Notes under the pieces: model-generated
The model's input: the letters and a program-made list of their open reading frames with translations, nothing else
Database searches by the model: none
Told to the model about the DNA's origin: nothing
Position numbers and translations under genes: made by a program
Part shown: positions 15,607 through 23,746 of the stretch, in pieces
Layout of the letters: the number at the start of each line of letters is the position of its first letter
Numbering within the stretch: position 1 is the stretch's first letter
DNA from: Candidatus Flavonifractor intestinigallinarum
GTDB lineage: Bacteria; Bacillota; Clostridia; Oscillospirales; Oscillospiraceae
NCBI GenBank assembly: GCA_019119165.1
Contig: DWXO01000069.1
Span: 1 to 35,508, forward strand
Length of the DNA: 35,508 bases
Reading direction: 5' to 3'

Positions 15607-17745
15607 TCAGTTCATGGGCACCACTCGGATGGCCACGGCCACGGGGGTGCTGCCGCTGTAGATATAGCCCACGGATACCATGGTCTGAATGTTGGGGAAG
15701 CTGCCCAGGTTGTATACGTCGTAGGTGTAGCCGTAGCTGATGCCGCCCTGGCTGTTGGAGAAGCGGAAGCCATGGCCCTCCAGCATGGTGATATACAGAT
15801 CCATGACGCTGTTCCGGTTGCCGGACCCGCCGGGGATGTTGCTCAGGTTATACACATACATGGTGGCGTCCCCGTCGGGGTCCTCCTGCATGGTGGGCAC
15901 GCCAAACATGGCGCCGAAATCGGGCACATTGGGATACTTGCTGTAGGTGGCGTCCAGATCCATGTCGCCGGTATTGCCGCCGGAGGAGGACTGCTGATCG
16001 TCCTCGTCACCGTCGTCCCAGTCGCTGCCGCCATTGTCCCAGCCGCCGCTGGCGCCGCCGCCCAGGGTGATGGTGTAGCTGCCCCGGTCGCCCAGGTCGT
16101 CAATGATGCGGAAGTCGCCTCCCACGGTGGTGACGGTGGAGGGGGTGGGACCGCTGTACTCTCTCACTGACACCTTGACGTAGCCGGTGGAGTGGGCCAG
16201 GACGGGGTCGGACATGACGGTGCTGCTGTAGCTTCTGCCGTCGATGACCACGGTATCGTTCTGGACCATTATGGTAAAGTCGGTCTTGTTGCGGACCAGC
16301 AGGTAGACCTCAATCTCGCTGCCGTCGTCGGCGTAGGGGTATTTCTGAGTCTTGCCGTAGTAGACCTCCACGCTGCTGTCGCTGTACAGCTTCTCCTTGC
16401 CGCTGACGGTGGGCACAGTGTTGTCGGTCTTGCCGGTATAGAGATCGGTGGCGTCAAATTGGGCGTAGATGGTATCGGACCCGCTGCCCACGCCGCCGGG
16501 AATGATCCGGAGCTGGCCGCCCACCGTCTGGACGCTGTTCAGATTCACCAGGGAGGAATCATAGTTCTGGATGGTAACCGTGACGGTGCCGGTGGAATTG
16601 GCGGACACGTCGTCGCTCATCACCAGGTCGTTGAAGGTATAGCCATTGAGGCTCACCGCGTCGGCCTGGACGGCGATGGTGCGCCCGGTCTTGTTGGTCA
16701 CGTCCAGATAGAGCTCAGCCTCGCTGGAATCGTACTTGCTCTTCTGAACCTTGGAGAACTTGATGCTGACGTTGGAATCCTCATAGAGGGGCTGGGCGGA
16801 CAGGGCCCGCTTGGACACGGTGACGGTACAGGTGGCCTTGACGCCGCCGGAGGAGGCGGCGGTGATGACGGCGGTGCCGGGGTTCCCGGCGGCCACGGTG
16901 CCGTCGGAGGCCACGGTGGCCACGTTCTTGTTGGAGCTGGTCCAGGTCAGGCTCTCGGTGGCGTTGGCGGGGGTGACGGAGGCGGTGAGCTTGCCGCTCT
17001 CCCCCTGCTGAAGGGCCAGGGTGGTCTTGTCCAGGGTGATGGCGGTAACGGTCACCGGCTTCTCCTCCAGGGTCACCTGGCGGCGCTGGTCGGGCAGGGC
17101 CATGCGGGAGACGATGGTGGCCACCGAGGCCCGGTCAATGGGGGTCTCGGGCAGGAAGGTGCCGTACTTGTCGCTGCCGGTGAGGATGCCCGCTCGGTAG
17201 AGGGTGTAGATATCCTCATAATTGGCCGACCCGGCGGCCAGATCGGGGATGTCCCCGTCCTCGATGGTGTTGATGGCCTTCAGCTCGTCGGCGGGCAGGG
17301 CCTTCACCAGGATACCGGCAAACTGACGGCGGGTGGCGTTGGCGTTGTAGTCGGTGAACTGGCCCTTGGTGATGATGCCGTTTTCCACGGCGTAATCCAC
17401 ATACACCTGGTACCAGGGGTCGCCCTGCACAAAGTCGGCCTTGCCGGTGTGGTAGATGCTGTGGAGCCGGCAGGCCAGAGCCAGGGTGGAGCTGATGGTC
17501 AGGTTCTGGGTGGGCGAGAAGGTGTTGCCGCTGCTCCCCTTCACCAGATCCAGCTCATAGGCCTTCTGCACGCTCTCGGCGTACCAGCTGGAGGCGGCCA
17601 CGTCGGTAAATTTCCCGGCGGGATAGTCGTTGACCTTTTTAAAATAATCCATGCTGTCCGCCGCCAGCGCCGCCCCGGGCAGCAGAGATACGGACAGCAC
17701 CAGCGTCAGCGCCCCGGCGCAGATCTTTTTCCCAATGCGTTTCAT
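15607..17745 (-). CDS. Secreted SLH-domain protein with Ig-like and duplicated C-terminal domains
   Basis: 712 residues. A signal peptide ends at AALAA (about residue 30). Three SLH-like repeats follow at about 45-220 (FTDVAASSWYAESVQKAYEL; WYQVYVDYAVENGIIT; YEDIYTLYRAGILTG), which normally bind pyruvylated secondary wall polymers. A bacterial Ig-like (Big_2) domain lies at about 235-315 (VTAITLDKTTLALQQGESGKL, TWTSSNKNVATV). Two related domains of about 110 residues follow, each starting LYEDS/LYSDS and ending TVGGxxRII, then an Asp/Gly/Ser-rich linker and a unique C-terminal domain. The ATG at 17745 is used because GGGAGGAG lies upstream; an ATG 18 bases earlier overlaps that site. It follows the XRE gene by 31 bases, so they form one leftward operon. 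Confidence 0.85.
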   Translation of the reverse strand: MKRIGKKICAGALTLVLSVSLLPGAALAADSMDYFKKVNDYPAGKFTDVAASSWYAESVQKAYELDLVKGSSGNTFSPTQNLTISSTLALACRLHSIYHTGKADFVQGDPWYQVYVDYAVENGIITKGQFTDYNANATRRQFAGILVKALPADELKAINTIEDGDIPDLAAGSANYEDIYTLYRAGILTGSDKYGTFLPETPIDRASVATIVSRMALPDQRRQVTLEEKPVTVTAITLDKTTLALQQGESGKLTASVTPANATESLTWTSSNKNVATVASDGTVAAGNPGTAVITAASSGGVKATCTVTVSKRALSAQPLYEDSNVSIKFSKVQKSKYDSSEAELYLDVTNKTGRTIAVQADAVSLNGYTFNDLVMSDDVSANSTGTVTVTIQNYDSSLVNLNSVQTVGGQLRIIPGGVGSGSDTIYAQFDATDLYTGKTDNTVPTVSGKEKLYSDSSVEVYYGKTQKYPYADDGSEIEVYLLVRNKTDFTIMVQNDTVVIDGRSYSSTVMSDPVLAHSTGYVKVSVREYSGPTPSTVTTVGGDFRIIDDLGDRGSYTITLGGGASGGWDNGGSDWDDGDEDDQQSSSGGNTGDMDLDATYSKYPNVPDFGAMFGVPTMQEDPDGDATMYVYNLSNIPGGSGNRNSVMDLYITMLEGHGFRFSNSQGGISYGYTYDVYNLGSFPNIQTMVSVGYIYSGSTPVAVAIRVVPMN

Positions 17746-17776
17746 ACAGTCAGCTCCTCCCATCTTACGGATGGCT

Positions 17777-18202
17777 TCAATACAGCGTCTTTTCGTTCTC
17801 CGAAAACAGCTTGTCGTTGATCTCCCCCAGCTCCATGTGATGTACGATGCCGAAGCTGATGATGGCGTCCCGCTTCAGCCGGGGATAAAGGGGGGCGTAG
17901 CTGGCCTGCTTGAGCAGCCGCTGGGCCTCCTCCAGGGTGGTCTCCAGCCCCACACACAGGCAGAGCAGCCGGTCCCGGGAGGGATTGCGCCGGCCGGCAA
18001 AGACCTGGTGGAGATAGACCTCGCTCATCCCCGCCTTCCGGGCCAGGGCCGCCTTGGAAAAGTCCTTTTTCTCATATAACTCCGCCAGCAGCTCCGCAAT
18101 GCTCTGGTTGGCAAAGAAGGGCTGATTGTCGTGGAGATAAGAGTCAATGTTGGCCTCGCTCATCAGATCATGGCTCAGATCGCCCGTGGTCTTATTTTCC
18201 AA
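17777..18202 (-). CDS. XRE-like helix-turn-helix regulator
   Basis: 141 residues. A cytosolic DNA-binding protein with one helix-turn-helix at about 45-95 (SIAELLAELYEKKDFSKAALARKAGMSEVYLHQVFAGRRNPSRDRLL), the standard Cro/CI pattern. The C-terminal 45 residues (LKRDAIISFGIVHH) form a helical extension seen in clostridial homologues near kinases, as far as I recall. The start is TTG at 18202, with GGGAG 8 bases upstream; a GTG nine bases earlier lies too close to that site. It is upstream of the SLH gene and divergent from the kinase operon, so it is the natural candidate to control both arms. TTGTA/TACAA dyads lie in the shared intergenic region. Confidence 0.8.
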   Translation of the reverse strand: MENKTTGDLSHDLMSEANIDSYLHDNQPFFANQSIAELLAELYEKKDFSKAALARKAGMSEVYLHQVFAGRRNPSRDRLLCLCVGLETTLEEAQRLLKQASYAPLYPRLKRDAIISFGIVHHMELGEINDKLFSENEKTLY

Positions 18203-18247
18203 TCCTATCACTCCCTTTACTTTCAAATGGAAATCGTTTATACTAAA

Positions 18248-18297
18248 TTTACAACAATTTGTACCTGGATACAATATGCCCACTGCATAGTGTACAA
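18248..18297. promoter_or_regulatory. Divergent control region: kinase-operon promoter and TTGTA/TACAA dyads
   Basis: A plausible plus-strand promoter is TTTACA (18248-18253), a 16-bp spacer and TACAAT (18270-18275). Four TTGTA/TACAA cores lie at 18250-18254, 18259-18263, 18270-18274 and 18293-18297. The first pair forms TACAA-N4-TTGTA and the middle pair TTGTA-N6-TACAA. They overlap the promoter and are candidate operators for the XRE protein (inference). Confidence 0.5.
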
Positions 18298-18309
18298 GGT
18301 TTTTCAGGG

Positions 18310-19017
18310 GTGATTTCTATTTATACCTGGCTGTCAAATGCGCTTCAGGAAGAGTATGAGCTGGTCCGGATCTTAAAGGAAAGCCCCCGGGGCAGCGTAC
18401 AGCTCATCCGGCACAACGCCACCGGCAGGCGTCTGATCCTGCGCCGTTTCACCGGCAATCCGGAAGTCTACCGAAAGCTGCTGGACTACACCTGTCCCAA
18501 CCTGCCCACCGTGTACGAGGTGGCGGTAGAGGGAAGCAAGGTCCTGACGCTGGAGGAATTTGTGGAGGGCGACACCATGGGCTTCCTGCTGCAGGAGGCC
18601 CTCTTTTCACCGGAGGAGACCCGGAAGATCGTCCGGCAGGTGTGCAAGGCCCTGTGGGTCCTCCACTCCATCGGCGCCGTCCACCGGGACGTGAAGCCGG
18701 AGAACATCATCCTCCGGGGGGATGAGGCGGTACTCATTGATTTTGACGCCGCTCGTTTACATAAGCCGGAGCACGACAATGACACCCAGATCCTGGGCAC
18801 CACCGGCTTTGCCGCCCCGGAGCAGTACGGCCTGTCCCAGTCGGACATCCGCACCGATATCTACTCCCTGGGGGTACTCATCAACGTGATGCTCACCGGC
18901 CAGCACCCCTCCAAAAAGCTGGCGGGGGGCAAAATGGGCCGCATTGTGGACCGCTGCACCCACGTCAACCCCCAGCACCGCTACCGCAATGTGCTGCGGC
19001 TGATGGAGGTCCTGTGA
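18310..19017 (+). CDS. Short Ser/Thr protein kinase-like protein
   Basis: 235 residues, a single cytosolic kinase-like domain with no membrane helix. Visible motifs are the catalytic loop VHRDVKPEN (Asp127, Lys129, Asn132), LIDFDAA in place of DFG (Asp144 kept), GTTGFAAPEQYG in the activation segment (APE), and DIYSLGVLINVMLTG. The glycine-rich loop is poorly formed (ESPRGSV), and the usual beta3 Lys appears as Arg in LILRRF (45-46). ATP binding may therefore be atypical; an alignment is needed to be sure. The C-lobe is short. The start is GTG at 18310, with AAGG upstream. The next gene starts 2 bases after its stop with GGAGGT inside the kinase gene, so it is coupled to the zinc-ribbon array. 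Confidence 0.82.
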   Translation: MISIYTWLSNALQEEYELVRILKESPRGSVQLIRHNATGRRLILRRFTGNPEVYRKLLDYTCPNLPTVYEVAVEGSKVLTLEEFVEGDTMGFLLQEALFSPEETRKIVRQVCKALWVLHSIGAVHRDVKPENIILRGDEAVLIDFDAARLHKPEHDNDTQILGTTGFAAPEQYGLSQSDIRTDIYSLGVLINVMLTGQHPSKKLAGGKMGRIVDRCTHVNPQHRYRNVLRLMEVL

Positions 19018-19018
19018 C

Positions 19019-20287
19019 ATGACCGGCGGGACCAGGCCCTGCCCTGTCTGCGGCGCCACCCTCCCCAGCGAGGCCTCCTTCTGCCCCCACTGTATGGAAC
19101 CCCTCCGCCCCCGGCGGGAGGCGGAGTTTCCCATCCGCCGGTGGGTGAAGCCTCTGCGGCGGGTCCTTTTTCTGCTGGTGCTGGCCGCCCTGGCGGCGGC
19201 TGTCTTTTTGCTGTATCAGGCCGTTACCCCCCACACATATGACGGCTGGGGGGAGCTGACCTACCACCTGAACGACAACGACTACCGTCTGGCGGTCACC
19301 TTCCGCAATGACGCTGTTCCGGAGCCGGAATACACCGTCCAGACCGTCCAGGACTGGAACTACGACCGAGCCGCCAAGCTCTTTGTGACCCATGTGGACA
19401 CCGGCGCCGACGCCGGGCAGGTCTTCCGCCAGCAGGTCGAGACTATCCAGGTCCAGGTGACCCAGGCCCAGGACAACCCCTCCCCCATCACCTGGCAGCA
19501 GCCCACCTATCAGGGCGATCCCGCCACCGAAGGGACGGCCCTCTCGCCGCTCTTTTTTGACGGTCAGAGCCGGGGGGAGGCGGAGATTCAGTGGACCCTC
19601 CGCATGAAGAACGGGGACACCCTCCTGCTGCGGCACAAGATGGTGATCGAGCCGGTGGATGTGGTGGACTACACCCCGGCGGACTGCGACATGGACACCA
19701 TCGAGGACCTCCAGGCCCTGGTGGATCAAATCCAGGCGGAGGTCCCCCTGCCCACGGTAGTACGGATCAATCTGCCCCCCGTCCACTACGAAGGGGGTCT
19801 CACCATCACCGGGCGTCCCATCAACCTGTACGGCACCGTGGATGACAAGAAGATGCGCACCGCTTTTCTGGGCCCGGTGACGGTGGACGTGGACCAGGGC
19901 CCCCAGTGCTTCATCGAGAACATCGACTTCCGGGGCAGCGGCTCGGGCACCGGCCTCACCGTGGAGGCCGACGGCCGGGTGCAGGACTGCCTCTTCACCG
20001 GCTGGGACACCGGCCTGCTGGTGGGCGGGGACGACTGGGCCGACCCCACCGGGTGCTGGTTCGAGGACAACGGCGTGGGCTTCCGCTTTGACAGCGTGGG
20101 AGACTACGTCAACGGCACCATGCTGGAGGGCAACACCTTCCGCAACAACGGCACCGCCGTGGAGCTGCTCCGGATGCCCGGGGCCAGGACCCTCTACTTC
20201 AACGGCTGCGTGTTCTCCGGCAACGGCACCGATCTCTCCAACCCTGCCAACCATCCCACCTATCTCTCCCGGGCCACCTTTGAATGA
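19019..20287 (+). CDS. Zinc-ribbon membrane protein with extracellular beta-helix-like domain (array gene 1)
   Basis: 422 residues. A cytosolic four-Cys zinc ribbon (CPVCG at 8-12, CPHC at 22-25), an Arg/Pro-rich stretch, one membrane helix at about 49-68, then an extracellular part of about 350 residues. The first extracellular half has a beta-rich segment with MKNGDTLLLRHK; the helix DMDTIEDLQALVDQIQAEVP then leads into LPPVHYEGGLTI and short Gly/Asn-rich turns (GSGTGL, CLFTGWDTG, GFRFDSVGDY, RNNGTAVEL) typical of a right-handed parallel beta-helix. No enzyme motif is recognised. Positive residues before the helix predict N-in/C-out topology. GGAGGT lies 8 bases before the ATG. It is first of five tandem genes behind the kinase. 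Confidence 0.8.
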   Translation: MTGGTRPCPVCGATLPSEASFCPHCMEPLRPRREAEFPIRRWVKPLRRVLFLLVLAALAAAVFLLYQAVTPHTYDGWGELTYHLNDNDYRLAVTFRNDAVPEPEYTVQTVQDWNYDRAAKLFVTHVDTGADAGQVFRQQVETIQVQVTQAQDNPSPITWQQPTYQGDPATEGTALSPLFFDGQSRGEAEIQWTLRMKNGDTLLLRHKMVIEPVDVVDYTPADCDMDTIEDLQALVDQIQAEVPLPTVVRINLPPVHYEGGLTITGRPINLYGTVDDKKMRTAFLGPVTVDVDQGPQCFIENIDFRGSGSGTGLTVEADGRVQDCLFTGWDTGLLVGGDDWADPTGCWFEDNGVGFRFDSVGDYVNGTMLEGNTFRNNGTAVELLRMPGARTLYFNGCVFSGNGTDLSNPANHPTYLSRATFE

Positions 20288-20301
20288 GGGAGGCGAGTGC
20301 T

Positions 20302-21558
20302 ATGAATCCACGCTGCCCTCACTGCGGCGCGCCTCTCCCGGCGGGGGCCTCCTTCTGTCCCCACTGCGCCCAAAACCTCCGCACCCGGCGAGAGATGGAC
20401 ACACCCGTCCGCCGGTGGCTGAAGCCTTTCAAGCAGACTCTTCTGCTGCTGGTGCTGGCCGCCCTTGGCTGGGCTGGCTGGCTGGTGTATGACGCCCTTG
20501 CCCCGAACGTATATGAGGCCTGGGGGGAGCTGACCTACAACCTGAACGGCAACGACTATCACCTGTTCCTCACCTGCCGCACCGACGCCGTCCCCGAGGC
20601 GGCCCACACCATGCAGGTGGAGGACGGCGGGGTCTACGACCGGGTCTCCCGGCTGTTCGTCACCCATGTGGACTCCGGCCAGGACGCGGGGCGGGCCTTT
20701 TCCAACCAGATGGATCAGTTCCAGACCCGGGTGATCCAGCCGCCGGACAGCCCCTCCCCGGTGGTCTGCTCCCTGCCCATAGATCCCAATGACCCCTATG
20801 ACGGCCTGGCCCTGACCACCCTGGATTTTACCGGCCGCAGTCAGGGGCCGGTGGAGGTGGAGTGGACCATCACCATGAAAAACGGAGACACCATCTTTCT
20901 CCGCCAGAAGCTCGACTTCCAGAGGGTGGACACCGCCCACTACTACCCGGAGGACTACGATATGGACACCATTGAGGACCTCCAGGCCCTGGTGGACCAG
21001 ATTCAGGCGGAGGTCCCCCTGTCCACGGTGGTACGGATTCACCTGCCGCCGGTGACCTACGAGGGCGGCCTCACCATCCACCGGCGGGGGATAAACCTGT
21101 CCGGCTCCACCGACGGGCAGGGCCGGCGCACCACCTTCTTAGGGCCGGTGGTGCTTGCGCCGGAGGAGGACCCGCTGTGTGATGTGGAACACATCGACTT
21201 TGTGGGGAACGGCACCGGCACCGGCCTCACCGTGGCCGCCCAGTACCGGGTGCTGGACTGCTCCTTCACCGGCTGGGACATCGGCCTGCTGGTGGGCGGG
21301 GAGGCCTGGGCCAACCCCAAAGACTGCCTCTTTACCGACAACGACATCGGCTTCCGCTTCGACAGCGGCGGAGATTACTGCAATTACACCGATTTTACCA
21401 ACAATACCTTCCGGAACAACACGGTGGCGGTGGACCTTTTGCGGGTGCCCGGCCTCAGAACCATCGACTTTACCGGCTGCCTGTTTGACGGCAACGTGGC
21501 TACCATCCTCAACCCCAACGCCCATGCCATTGATACCGGAGGCGCTACCTTTACATGA
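20302..21558 (+). CDS. Zinc-ribbon membrane protein with extracellular beta-helix-like domain (array gene 2)
   Basis: 418 residues and the closest relative of array gene 1. The zinc ribbon is at Cys5, 8, 19, 22 and the membrane helix at about 47-66. The extracellular part has MKNGDTIFLRQK, the near-identical helix DMDTIEDLQALVDQIQAEVP, LPPVTYEGGLTI, GTGTGL, CSFTGWDIGLLVGGE and GFRFDSGGDY. The matching DNA is also very similar, pointing to a fairly recent duplication. The ATG at 20302 follows GAGGGAGG 7 bases upstream; an ATG at 20284 overlapping the previous stop lacks a site of its own. No catalytic residues are evident. It may bind surface glycans or proteins (inference from fold only). Confidence 0.8.
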   Translation: MNPRCPHCGAPLPAGASFCPHCAQNLRTRREMDTPVRRWLKPFKQTLLLLVLAALGWAGWLVYDALAPNVYEAWGELTYNLNGNDYHLFLTCRTDAVPEAAHTMQVEDGGVYDRVSRLFVTHVDSGQDAGRAFSNQMDQFQTRVIQPPDSPSPVVCSLPIDPNDPYDGLALTTLDFTGRSQGPVEVEWTITMKNGDTIFLRQKLDFQRVDTAHYYPEDYDMDTIEDLQALVDQIQAEVPLSTVVRIHLPPVTYEGGLTIHRRGINLSGSTDGQGRRTTFLGPVVLAPEEDPLCDVEHIDFVGNGTGTGLTVAAQYRVLDCSFTGWDIGLLVGGEAWANPKDCLFTDNDIGFRFDSGGDYCNYTDFTNNTFRNNTVAVDLLRVPGLRTIDFTGCLFDGNVATILNPNAHAIDTGGATFT

Positions 21559-22493
21559 AAGAAATGATCCCTATGGAACACAAATGCCCTCACTGCGGTG
21601 CAGTTCTGCCGGAGGAGTCCTCCTTCTGCCCCCACTGCGCCCAGAGCCTCCGTACCCGGGAGGCGGCCCCCGTTCCCGCCCACCTGTGGCGGAAGGGCTT
21701 GAAATGGGTGCTGGCTCTGGCCATCGTGGCGGCGGCCGTCCTGGTGGGCTGGGCGCTGCTCCATGAGCCTCCCACCGGACTCCCCGCCGGGGAGACCACA
21801 CCGGTGGTCTTTCAGGAGGACGAGGACGGCATGGTGACGGTCACCCCCGAATATCTGGAGGAGTTCTTCCCCACCCTCACCTGCATTGACTTCGGCACCA
21901 CCATCAAGACCAGTGATAACATCGACGACTATCTGGTGGACAGCTTCCAGATGGCCACGCTGGTGTCCTCCCGTGGCGCCGAAAGCGCCGTGGGGGAGCG
22001 GGGAATGTACAGCGCCGGCAGCGACTCCAACAACCGGGTGGCTCTGCTGATCTTTGACGACAACACCCACCTGATGGGCTACTTCATCGGCTCCCCCACC
22101 AGCCTGGGAGACGGCAAGTGGCAGATGGACGTGGTGAACTGCGACTACGACTTCACCCCCCTCTACGAGGAGGAACTGGCCGCCTTTGAGGGCAGCTGGG
22201 AGGACGATTTCTCCACCTACATCCCGCCGGAGGAGATCCCCTCCTCCGGGGCGGTGTGGTTCCTGAAGGGCTACAACACCGGCCGGGGCCCGGTCCTTCG
22301 GGAGGACGACGCCCAGATCTACGCTCTGTGGCACACCCTCCACAGCCCGGAGCTGGAGCGCCAGTGCCGGGAGATTGAGCGGCTGGAGGAGTCCCTGCCC
22401 CGTGAGGACCGGTGGATGTGCTACCTGCTGTTGGATCAGGACTACAACCTGCTGGGCTACACCATACTGGATTACCAGGGGAACGGAGGATAA
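21555..22493 (+). CDS. Zinc-ribbon membrane protein with a different extracellular domain (array gene 3)
   Basis: 312 residues. The N-terminus matches the array (CPHCG at 11-15, CPHC at 25-28, membrane helix about 50-69). The extracellular part is shorter and not beta-helix-like: it has FFPTLTCIDFGTTIKTSDNIDDY, VALLIFDDNTHLMGYFIG and a C-terminal helical stretch LERQCREIERLEESLPREDRWMCYLLLDQD. I do not recognise the domain. The start is given as ATG at 21555, overlapping the previous stop (ATGA), with GGAGG 12 bases upstream; ATG at 21573 would align better with its paralogues, which begin MEHKCPHCG. The gene ends 3 bases before the next start. Confidence 0.78.
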   Translation: MKEMIPMEHKCPHCGAVLPEESSFCPHCAQSLRTREAAPVPAHLWRKGLKWVLALAIVAAAVLVGWALLHEPPTGLPAGETTPVVFQEDEDGMVTVTPEYLEEFFPTLTCIDFGTTIKTSDNIDDYLVDSFQMATLVSSRGAESAVGERGMYSAGSDSNNRVALLIFDDNTHLMGYFIGSPTSLGDGKWQMDVVNCDYDFTPLYEEELAAFEGSWEDDFSTYIPPEEIPSSGAVWFLKGYNTGRGPVLREDDAQIYALWHTLHSPELERQCREIERLEESLPREDRWMCYLLLDQDYNLLGYTILDYQGNGG

Positions 22494-22496
22494 GAG

Positions 22497-23732
22497 ATGG
22501 AGCACAAATGCCCCCACTGCGGCGCGGACCTGCCGGAAAACGCCGGTTTCTGCCCCCACTGTGCCACCGACCTCCACCCCCGGAAACAGGCCAAAACCGC
22601 CAACCCCCTGCTGAAAAAGCTGCTGCTTGGGCTGCTGGCTCTGGCGGTGCTGGCTGCCGCGGGGTTTGGACTGTGGCTGGCCTTCGCCCCTAAGACCTAC
22701 GACGGTTACGGGGAGGTCCGCTACGGGGACTATCAGCTCCTGCTCACCCAGAACGTGGACCGCTACATCCCCGTGCCGGAGATGGCCATTCCCGGGGAGC
22801 CGGAGGGCCAGTACCGAGTCCCCTCCCGGCTGTTTATCAACGACAGCACCGGCAGCGACGTCTCCGACGCCTTCCTGGCGGAGATGGAGGAGGTCAGCGC
22901 GGCCTTCATCGGCCAGGAGGACAGCCCCTCCCCCTTCCAATGCTCCCAGCCCGCCTACAACGAGGGGGTGCCTGAGTGCCCCCTCATCTCCCTCATCGAC
23001 TTCACCGGGGAGAGCGGCAAGGCGGAGCTGGTATGGACCTTCCAAATGAAAAACGGAGACACCATCTACCTCCGGCAGACCTATGAGGTCGTTCCCATCC
23101 CGGTGTACGACTACTACCCGGAGGACTACCCCATGGACACGGCGGAGAAGCTCCAGGCCCTCATCGACACCATTGGCGACCAAGTGAACGACCCGGTGGC
23201 GGTCATCAACCTCTACCTGCCCCCGGTGACCTACGAGGGCGGTATCACCATCCAGAGCCGGAGCATGAACCTGTACGGCTCCGCCGACGAAGCCGGAAAC
23301 CGCACCACCTTCACCGGCCCCGTCCAGGTGGTGGCCCCTCACGGCGAGATTGCCTATCTCCAGGACATCGATTTTGTGGGGAGGGGCAGCGGCACCGGTC
23401 TCTCCGGCTCCGGTTCCTTCCGGGCCACCAACTGCACCTTCACCGGCTGGGACACCGGGGTATACGCCTACGGCACCAGCTGGGTCAACGTCATCGGCTG
23501 CACCTTCCAAAGCAACGGCATCGGCTTCCACTTCGACAGCACGGGAGACTACGCCAACCACTCCATGTACAACGACAACCGCTTTTTTGGCAACGATGTG
23601 GCGGTGCGGCTGGACAACGTACCCACCGACATAACCCTCAACTTCCAGGGCTCCATCTTCCGGGCCAACGCCCAGAGCATCCTCAACCTCTGCGACCAAC
23701 CCCTGGATCTGTCCCAGGCCACCTTTGAGTAA
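22497..23732 (+). CDS. Zinc-ribbon membrane protein with extracellular beta-helix-like domain (array gene 4)
   Basis: 411 residues. The zinc ribbon is at Cys5, 8, 19, 22 (MEHKCPHCGADLPENAGFC), followed by a Lys-rich segment and a membrane helix at about 43-66. The extracellular part has the shared MKNGDTIYLRQ, PMDTAEKLQALIDTI helix, LPPVTYEGGITI, GSGTGLSGSGS, CTFTGWDTGVYAYG, GFHFDSTGDY and DVAVRLDNVPTDITLNF. It is nearest to array gene 5: the cytosolic ends are almost identical and both carry NVPTDITL. GGAGGA precedes the ATG. No enzymatic motif is recognised. Confidence 0.8.
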   Translation: MEHKCPHCGADLPENAGFCPHCATDLHPRKQAKTANPLLKKLLLGLLALAVLAAAGFGLWLAFAPKTYDGYGEVRYGDYQLLLTQNVDRYIPVPEMAIPGEPEGQYRVPSRLFINDSTGSDVSDAFLAEMEEVSAAFIGQEDSPSPFQCSQPAYNEGVPECPLISLIDFTGESGKAELVWTFQMKNGDTIYLRQTYEVVPIPVYDYYPEDYPMDTAEKLQALIDTIGDQVNDPVAVINLYLPPVTYEGGITIQSRSMNLYGSADEAGNRTTFTGPVQVVAPHGEIAYLQDIDFVGRGSGTGLSGSGSFRATNCTFTGWDTGVYAYGTSWVNVIGCTFQSNGIGFHFDSTGDYANHSMYNDNRFFGNDVAVRLDNVPTDITLNFQGSIFRANAQSILNLCDQPLDLSQATFE

Positions 23733-23746
23733 AGGAGAATCCCACC

